The position numbers were made by a program, and so were the translations under genes. The notes beneath the pieces were generated by a model. It was not told where the DNA came from. It ran no database searches and saw only the letters and a program-made list of their open reading frames with translations. This document shows, piece by piece, positions 1 through 7,600 of a DNA stretch of 19,055 nucleotides. Numbering within the stretch: position 1 is the first letter of the stretch; each line of letters begins with the position of its first letter. The DNA lies in NCBI GenBank assembly GCA_027943245.1, contig JANDJZ010000930.1:1-19055 (forward strand). The letters run 5' to 3'. The DNA is from Acanthamoeba sp. SK_2022b. Taxonomy: Eukaryota; Discosea; Longamoebia; Acanthamoebidae.

Positions 1-1
1 C

Positions 2-220
2 ACCGCCGCCGCCGAGGCCGCTCGCGCTGATTCGGAGAAGGCCAAGGCCGCCGCCGAGGCTGCCGTGGAGGATGCCAACAGGAAGATTGCCGAGGCTGAC
101 GCCTACCTCGATGAGGCCAGGAAGAGGCTTCCCCTCGGCGCCAACTGGTGGATGGACAGGGAGCTCACCGAGGCCAAGGCCTACCTGCCCAAGAGCAAGG
201 GTGGCATCTCCAGGAACTAG
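2..220 (+). CDS. C-terminal part of an Ala/Glu-rich coiled-coil protein (5' end outside window)
   Basis: The frame is open from base 2 to a TAG at 218-220, giving 72 codons. The first half is a charged Ala/Glu/Lys/Arg helix with heptad-like spacing (blocks such as EKAKAAAEAAVEDANRKIAE), most likely coiled coil. It ends in a compact tail with paired tryptophans, reading GANWWMDREL and then AKAYLPKSKGG before the stop. I have the impression that similar WW-x-x-REL...YLP tails occur on other amoebal cytoskeletal or EF-hand proteins, but I cannot name the family, so no function is assigned. GCC/GAG/AAG codon bias matches the strongly expressed style of the neighbouring capping-protein gene. The gene converges on the uL4m gene, with under 280 bp between their stops. 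No start is visible, and an intron acceptor could lie just left of the window. Confidence 0.6.
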   Translation, partial: TAAAEAARADSEKAKAAAEAAVEDANRKIAEADAYLDEARKRLPLGANWWMDRELTEAKAYLPKSKGGISRN

Positions 221-492
221 AAGTCATCTCTTTAGAGATCTCAAGCGGGGGGGCCTCCATGCCCTGCGCCTTCCCCACTCCTTGTACCTGCCTGTTCACT
301 ACCGCTCTATAAATAATACCCCAACACCACCCCCGTCGTCTTCACGTACAACCCCCCACCACGGATCCAGCAACAAGAGAGAGAGAAAAAAAGAAGCAAC
401 GTAGGAAGGTGTTGTTGCATTGTGGGGGGGGGCACGAGTGTAGTGACTTTCACGTAGACGCATACCCCATGAGGAGGGGGCTGTTTAGGGGC
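221..492. other. Convergent 3' intergenic region
   Basis: This 272-bp stretch lies between the stop of the coiled-coil gene (+) and the distal stop of uL4m (-). It should hold both 3' UTRs. It contains an A/T-rich element (TATAAATAATA, about 307-317) that could serve polyadenylation of the + gene, a purine tract at about 375-396 (GA repeat then A-run), and a G-run at about 423-431. I see no convincing gene in it; the reading frame starting at 72 is an off-frame shadow. Confidence 0.5.
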
Positions 493-2104
493 TCACGCTA
501 GAGTCTGCTCCTTTGCCTGCAACGCAGCGGGTTCAGCGTAGAACGTGGGCTCGTTGTCCTCGAGCAGCAGCCCCTCCTGCAACTAGAGTCTGCTCCTTTG
601 CCTGCAACGCAGCGGGTTCAGCGTAGAACGTGGGCTCGTTGTCCTCGAGCAGCAGCCCCTCCTGCAACGCAAGAAGTAAGCCTCACCTGCCAGCTCCAGG
701 ATCATCTGCAAGGGCGGCTGAAGAGAGACGGCGGTGCGCACCAGATATTGCACAGCTTCAAGGCTGAGCACGAGGAGGTCGTGGTTGAGGATGTCGAAGA
801 CGTTGCAGCCACCCGCAGGCAGCACCTTCACCGACGGGAGGTTCTTCGACGCTTTCCGGAAGGAGTCGTTGACTGTCTTACCGTCAATCACGAGCGCCTT
901 GCCCCATTCCTGCGGGTTGGCGACGACCAGAGGCCAGCAACGAACAAGAGAGAGAGAGAGAGAGAGGGTGTGTGTGTGTGAGAGAGAAGAGCGAGAGAGC
1001 AATGAACGGCATCGGGCTAAAGGGAGGGACGTTACCTTTCCCTCCACCACCTTGGCGAGGTTCTTCGTCTTGGCCTCGTCTACCTGCGTGCTTCGCACGA
1101 TCTTGAGCTTGCCCTGGGCGAACTTGAGCGAGAGAGCGGTCTTGAGGCCCAGCTTACGGATCTTCTTGAGCAGAGGGAAGTTGTAGTCGCGCGGCCTCTT
1201 TGCGTGGGCGTGGCCACCTGACGACCGCGGTGAGCGAGAGAGGACCCAGGCAAGGCGTTGTGGTCGTGTGTATGTGTGTGTGTTACGCACCTCCGACCCA
1301 AAGCGGAGAGCGTATGCTGCCCTGCCTAGACCGACCGGAGCCCTTCTGCGGGCGCGGCTTGCGGCCACCGCCCCTCACCTCAGCCTTCGTCTTGGACTTG
1401 TGCGTTCCCTGCCTCCTCTTGGCCAACTGCCACACCACCACCCTTGGTGGCGGCAAGACAAAGACGCGTTAGCGAGAGAGAGAGAGAGAGAGAAAACCAG
1501 TTGAGCCAAAAGGGAAGCGGGGCCTCTTAAGATTTGTTGTTGATTCTGGCAATCATGGGCGCAATGTACCTGTGCAAAATGTCCCGACGGATGGGGATCA
1601 TGAAAATGTTGGGATTGAGGGTCATCGTGCCAAGCGGGCCCTGCTGCTCCGAGTTCAAGAAAGATTCAACGGGGAGCTCGAGCGCGGGCGCCCAGCGCTG
1701 CGTCACATCGACAAGGCCAGTTGCCCCTAAAATCCGCTTGTTAATTTGATTGGCCGGTAAATGGCCAGGTGAGGCTGTGGTGGCGAGAGTGTACGTTGAA
1801 CGACGGAAGTAGCCTCCGCTTCATCTTCAGCAGCATTGCGTTCTGCGTCGTCATCGTCCTCTTGTTCCACTTCAGCGCTCGATGCCTTGTGCCCTCCAAA
1901 GATTGAGGTTGAGTGCGTGGAGGAATGAACACCCATTTGGGGCATTCTCGGGTAGTGCATCGAAATGAGGGGAGTGCGGCTGGAGATGAACCGGAGATGG
2001 CCGGCGGTGGAGGAGGGCGCCATGCCAAGGGAGCGGGCAGCAGAGGAGATAAGGCGTTGGTTTGGCCTCTGCACCCGAGCACAATGCATACCTGCGGCCT
2101 TCAT
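493..2104 (-). CDS. MRPL4: Mitochondrial large-subunit ribosomal protein uL4m (L4 family)
   Basis: Six-exon model on the minus strand: 2104-1795, 1726-1570, 1442-1291, 1217-1036, 909-742, and a last exon 576-493 (or 661-533, see the tandem repeat). All phases agree and give 350 (or 365) residues. The core follows bacterial L4 closely: [20 protein letters not shown], the basic loop [28 protein letters not shown], then KRPRDYNF...[10 protein letters not shown] and [19 protein letters not shown] before the end. L4 binds 23S-type rRNA and its basic loop lines the exit tunnel. The first ~100 residues are an extension rich in Arg/Ser/His/Met, as in mitochondrial presequences, followed by an acidic patch. 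The start is the first ATG of the open frame. The 3'-end duplication offers two acceptors for the last intron, hence two C-termini. The distal acceptor restores a short clean tail ending EQTLA; the proximal one adds [16 protein letters not shown]. Confidence 0.88.
498..667. repeat. Perfect 85-bp tandem duplication at the 3' end of the uL4m gene
   Basis: Bases 498-582 and 583-667 are identical across all 85 positions and directly adjacent. Each copy carries the same splice-acceptor-like sequence in uL4m sense (TTGCAG followed by GAGGGG) and the codons for the last residues of the protein. Because 85 is not a multiple of three, reading through both copies shifts frame at the junction. It may be a recent real duplication or an assembly error. 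Confidence 0.95.
947..980. repeat. GA/GT microsatellite inside uL4m intron 4
   Basis: An (AG)n tract followed directly by (GT)n on the + strand lies inside intron 910-1035 of uL4m. In the sense transcript it is CA then CT, i.e. a pyrimidine tract. Confidence 0.9.
1474..1492. repeat. GA microsatellite inside uL4m intron 2
   Basis: (GA)n lies on the + strand within intron 1443-1569. In the sense transcript it reads (CT)n, about 35-45 nt ahead of the acceptor, where it may act as a polypyrimidine tract. Confidence 0.9.
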
Positions 2105-2178
2105 TTCTCCCCGCCAATCTATCTATCCAATTACTTCGGCAGTGGAAAAAAATAGCAAAGAAAATAGTCGCCTGTGCC

Positions 2179-2186
2179 TGACGTCA
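2179..2186. promoter_or_regulatory. TGACGTCA palindrome (CRE/bZIP-type site) upstream of uL4m
   Basis: A perfect 8-bp palindrome TGACGTCA, the classic bZIP (CREB/ATF-like) target, lies about 75 bp upstream of the uL4m ATG. Position and perfect symmetry suggest a promoter element. A single 8-mer is weak evidence, and no binding data are available. Confidence 0.35.
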
Positions 2187-2202
2187 GCTTATCAAATTTC
2201 AT

Positions 2203-2208
2203 TTTATT
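2203..2208 (-). promoter_or_regulatory. Candidate poly(A) signal of the kinase gene (AATAAA)
   Basis: TTTATT on the + strand reads AATAAA in the kinase sense direction, about 310 nt past its stop and 100 nt before the uL4m ATG. It is the canonical hexamer in a plausible place, but AT-rich sequence makes chance matches likely. Confidence 0.35.
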
Positions 2209-2518
2209 TTGGTATTCACAAATAAATAAATAAAATAAATATAGAAAAAAGAAGGAACACAACCCCACAAAAAAGTGTCTCTAAAGCGTCATCGCGTCTC
2301 CTCGTCCTCCTGCTCTTCCAGTCGCCCGCAGGCGTGTCCTCTCGTCTTGTTTACATTGTTGTGTGCCTCCGTCGTTGCTCGTTGCGTTACGTGCCACGTA
2401 GCTCTCCGCTCGTCGCGATGCTTGCTGTCTTTGTGTTTCGCAGGTTCTCTCTCTCTTCTTTTCTCTTGGTCTTCTGTTACCCCCTTGTCTGGCTTTTGTT
2501 GTAGTTGTTCGGTGTTGA

Positions 2519-4655
2519 TCATTGCCGCGGCACCAGCTCGAAGCTCTCCATTATGCTCGATAGCGAGGTGGCCCGGTGAAGCTCCCTCCGCCGCTCAAAT
2601 TCCGCGGCGCCGTCGCTGCTGCCGACGCTGCTGTCGCTGTCGCTGTCCGTCGTCGCCGTCGAGGTCGAGGATCGGGGGCTGCTCTGCTCGGTGTAGAGCT
2701 TGATGCCGGGGAAAGGGCCGTGCACGATGGCGCCGGTCTCGTCCACCGCCACGCCCTGGCCCTCCGGCAGCGTCTCGTTGTAGAACGGGACGCCGGGGAA
2801 GGGCGCCGGGGCAAAGTGCTCGCCGCCTCCGTTCTTGCTGGCCCAGAAGGCGGCGATGCTGAAGCCGTCGGCGTTATCCCTGCCGGCGGGCTCCAGCGAC
2901 TGTCGCCGTATGAAGGGCCGCGACGCCCTTCGGCTTCCGCGGCGCGATCGGGGCGTGCCATCGTCGCCGTCGTCCGACGTTCGGCCCAGCTCATCGTTTT
3001 CGTTGTCGCTGCCCTCCCACTCGCGGTTGGCGCTCACTAGAGCTGCGGCCGCGGCCGCGGCCGCAGCCTCCATGTGATCCTCTGGCTCGTCCTGCTCCTC
3101 GGGCTCTGTCTCGCTCTGGTTTGTCGAGAGCACCGGCACCGGGCAAACGATCTCCGGGCCATCGTCCTCGTTGAAGCTGTTCTCCGACAACGAAAGGCTG
3201 TCGCGCTGCACGGCAAACGGCGGGGGAGGGGAACGTGAGTGCTGCGTCTACACGAGAGAGAGAGAGAGAGAGAAGAGAAAGGTTACCGTGTCCTCCGAGT
3301 CGCCACTCTCGGCGAGGTTGGAGATGGACCGCGTGGCCTCATCCAGCCCCCGCTCGAGCAAGAACGGGATATTGGTGAACGAAAAGCGGCCGAAGGAGTT
3401 CATGGCCTTGATCTGATCGTTCATGGGGATGGCCGACGGCGAGACCGAGTTGTGCTGACTGGCCACCGACCCGCCCTGGAACGAGCCCATCGAACCCGAG
3501 TTGCCGTAGAGATCCGTTCGGTCTGCGCAACCCACCCACAACACGTCAGCCGAGCGACTGGGTGGAAGGCGAGGGAGTGATAGTGGCAGTACCCCAGAAG
3601 TAGCCCGTGTCGAACTGGTCGGTGGGGCGGGGCATGAAGATGCCCGGCTTCTCCAGCAGCGTTTTCCAGTTGACGCCGGCGAAGAATGGATGGTTCTTAA
3701 TCTCATCCACGGCTGCACATATCCGAGCATTACTCGCGCATGAGGCTTTGATGGCAAAAACAACAAATAAAAACTGAAAATAATGACAATAAAATGAAGA
3801 GGACAAGAGAGAGAGAGAGAGAGAGACTGTACACTTGGTGCCGATGCGCTGGTTGGGGTCTTCGCACAGAAGACGCTTCAGCAGGTCTCTGGCCTCGGGA
3901 GAGATCTCTGGCGGAAGCTCGACCCAGGGAACATCTGGAAAATGGCGTGGCGAGCGGAAAGGCGAGCACCGCGGTGTCAGCTCGGACTGGGTTCTCGCTC
4001 AGTGAGGCATTTTAGGGGAGAGGGCAACGCACTGCCGCTGAGAATGTTTTGGAAGATGTCTTCGGGCGTCTCGTCGTTGAACGGCGGGCAGCCCGTCAAG
4101 AACTCAAACATGATGACGCCAAGCGCCCACCAATCGAGCGGCGCGGCATGCCCAGTACCCAGCAAAGCCTCCGGCGCCTGTGCCATGGCACACCACCCCA
4201 GAGTGAGCACGCAAAAATAGAATAACGCCGCAATATTAAAAGAAAAATGCCACAAAATAAATTAAATTATAAAACAAAATATAATGGAGGAGTACCAGGT
4301 AGTCGGGCGTGCCCACGACACGGCGCGAGGAGCGAGTGTTGCGCCGCGATGAGCGGGTGAGGCTGCGCTCGGGGACCGGCGACGGCATCGGATTGGTCGG
4401 TGGAGGGTTGGCCGCCACGCCGGTCGTGTGAGGGATCATGACAAAGTCCTTAGTGCTTCGCAGTAGGTTCTCGTCCTCGTCCTCGTCCTCGGTCTTCATC
4501 GCCGTCGAGGTCGAGTCGTCGAGCAGGCCCAGGTTGCTCAGCCCAAAGTCGGTGAGCTTCACGTGGCCGTCGTTGCCGATCAGCATGTTGTCCGGCTGTT
4601 CATCGGATCACACGCACGCGTTTAGCGTTGGATTCATTACCGCACGCGCGCGCGC

Positions 4656-4688
<33 letters not shown>

Positions 4689-7600
4689 TCAAAGCTGGAG
4701 GAGAGGAGGCGTCACCTTGAGATCGCGGTGGATGATGTCGCGCGCGTGGAGGTACTCCAGAGCGAGGACCGTCTCGGCGATGTACTGCCGCGTCATGTTC
4801 TCGTCAAAGTACTGCAGATTCTGCAGCAGCGACGCCAGATCGCCACCATTGAGGTACTCCATCACCAGGTACAGGTATTTCTGTTTCAACAGAAACGCGA
4901 CGAATGGAACGGTTGGCAGTGAGTAAGGAACGGGAGTGGGGTCACGAAAGCGGGGGGAGTCTACCTCGGACTGGAAGGCGTAGTAGAGCTTGACGACGAA
5001 CGAGTTGTTGTTGCCCGCCATGATGTCCCTCTCCGCCATGACGTGCTCCACCATGTTCTTGCGCACCATGTCGTCCTTCTTCAGCATCTTGATGGCGTAT
5101 ACGTCTCCGGTCTTGCGCTTCCTCGCCAGATACACCTTGCTGCAGCGACGCCGCCAAGCGCGGGCCGTGTGAGACCACCGCATCATCTCAACACCACGAG
5201 AGAGAGGTGACGGGGAAGGGGGCGAGGAGTAGGGCTTACCCAAAGGCACCGCGGGAGATCATCTTGATCTTCTCAAAGTCTTCTATGGTCGTTCGGCTGG
5301 TGCCGCCGATGCTGTTCGAGCGCTGTCGCCTGTTCATCGGCGCGTGTGCTCGCTCCGTCTCCGCGTCTTCTCGGGGCATCGGCATCGGGGAGGACACCTG
5401 AAGGCAAACGAGCTCGCCGCGTTATTTCCCAGATTCCGAGCGTCGATCGAGGCCATCGAGTTCGGTGAACGCATTGGAAGGGGGGGGGGGATTACCTCGT
5501 CGTCCTTGCGGTGTCCGCTCTTGCCGCCAAAGATGGAGAGGATGCGCAGCAGACCGGTCTTGTTCTTCTCCGGATCGACCTTGGACCTGAGACTAGCGGG
5601 CATGTGGCTGCCGGGCGACTCGGTCAGCGACGGCGGCGGCGTCTTGGGCGGCGGCGGAGGGCACGCGGACAGCTCGTCGAGCTGTGGGAAGAGAGAAATG
5701 ATAGAAGGGGCCATGAGCAGTTGCGAACAACGAGCGCGTACACGAGGTCGGCACGCACCATCTTGGCCATTCGCTTTCCAAAGGTGACCTGCTTGACGTC
5801 TCCCTTGGTGAGGCCCTCGAGCTCCTGCAGCAGCCCCGAGATCTGGGAGTCGAGCGTTCCCTCTTCGAACGTCTCGACAGAACGCCTGTGCGTGAGGGAG
5901 GAGGGGGACAACGCTTAGCACACGGCCGGCTTCATCGATTCACCGAACCGCACTCCACACAACGAAGAGAGAGGACGAGTACTTGGCGAGAGCGATGATC
6001 GAGCCCAGTGACTCGCGGGGCGTTCGTGGGCTGTTGGAAGGCCTGTTGGTTCAGCGAAGCGTTGGAAATGGTGAGCGACACAGGCGGGGAGGGGGAGGTG
6101 ACAAGAAGGACGGCGACAGGCGTACTCGCTCATCTCGGTGAGATCTGACATGATCTGCGACAGCAGCTGGATCTTGGTGTCGGGCGCACATCGGTCTCGC
6201 TCGCACTTTTGGAAGATGAGCTGGCAGTACGTGTTGTGCTCCGTCAACTGCGTTTCGGAAATCGGAGAAGGGCGCTGTTAGGAAGCCAACGCTTGGGCGG
6301 GTGAACACGTGGGGGGAAGGGGGGAAGGAGTGAGCACCAGATCAGCCTGAATCTCCTCCTCGCACAGTCGGCACACCACGTAGGTTCTCTTCTTGCGCCG
6401 AGAGCCGGAGCGCGGCGTGCCCGAAGCACTGGAGGGGTTGGACCCGAGCGAGGGAGACACGGGCGCGGATCGGGCCGCGTGATTTTCGCCCGACTACGCA
6501 ACACACGCAGAAAATAACATTAATTTTAATAAATAAAAAAAGAAATAAAAAACCAGTGGAGATCGGGATCCTCGCTGAACCGCCTCGCGCGCAGACATCA
6601 CAAACATAAAGCGGGCGTGGGTACCAAATTTTGCAAGACTTCGCCCAACAGCGGCGACGAATGGACCTGGTGGAGATTGTGCGTGGGTAACAGGGGAACT
6701 GCGCAGTGGATTTCGCATGAGACGGGGTGAGTCGTCAGAAAAGAGCACACTGGGCAACAGAAGAGAGGGAGAATTGGGGGCGAGCGCATACCGGGCGGGT
6801 TCGAGATGCTTCGCGCGTGGGGCAAAGCCGACGACGCCCTGCTGAGGAGTTTGTCTTCCTTGAGCGTAAGCGCGGGCACGGCATCGACTGGCTCTGGCTT
6901 GGCGGGACGGACGAGCACGGCGTTGGCCGAGTTGGAGAGCTTCTTGTGGGCCTCCTCCTCGGCGACCAGCGCCATTGTGCGCGACTTCTTGGGCTGAACG
7001 TCGTCGGGCGGCGATGGCGTGGGCGACATGGAAGACCTCGGCGTGAGCGCAGGCGACGCCTCCTTGGGCGAGGTCGGCGAGAGCAGCTCGCGCGGCGAGG
7101 TTCGTGGAGACACGCGAGGCGAGGAGCGGCCCTCGATGGAGAGCTTGGAGGGCTCCCTCTCCTTTTTAGTCGGAGGTAGGGCTACGACGGGTTCGGGTTT
7201 GGCCTCGGGCTCCTTGTCCACAAGAGCGGAGTCGGCCAGCAGCTCTTCGTCCTCCTCCATCATGCCTATCTGTAATCATTTGATTTTTGTTTAGACAATG
7301 TTGTTATTTGATATAATCTTTGTTAAGACTATAATTAAATTGGAATTATTTTTGTCGGTCGTACCTCGCGCGATCCCGTGGTGATGGTGCCCACTTCGAC
7401 CACGAGCGAGAGCGAGCCGCCAACAGCGCCGGCGAGCAGGGTGCACATGGACATGAGCATGGCCTGGCAAAATGGCTTGTCCTTGCTATCCACGTGCTGC
7501 TCACAAAAAGGGACCGGCGAACTCGACGTAAGCAACGGCAAGGCGAGACTGCGACGTAACACATTGGGGCAAGCGTACCCTGGGCACGGAGAACTCTGAG

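Larger units (their letters stand above)
2105..2518. other. Intergenic region: kinase 3' UTR and uL4m promoter
   Basis: These 414 bp separate the kinase stop from the uL4m start; both genes read right to left. I find no coding exon. The right part (about 2260-2518) has no motif I recognise and is probably kinase 3' UTR. The left part is AT-rich, with an AATAAATAAATAAAATAAAT-like run on the + strand at about 2220-2240. It contains the separately listed TGACGTCA palindrome and an AATAAA hexamer. Confidence 0.6.

Noticed and set aside
662..741. 24-25-nt mini-introns in the uL4m tail (e.g. GTGAGG...TTGCAG)
   Set aside because: They are too short for spliceosomal introns and give the wrong frame. 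The 80-nt intron from GTGCGC keeps phase and gives a sensible tail.
941..980. GA/GT arrays considered as CRISPR or other spaced repeats
   Set aside because: They are plain dinucleotide microsatellites without spacers, in a eukaryotic intron.
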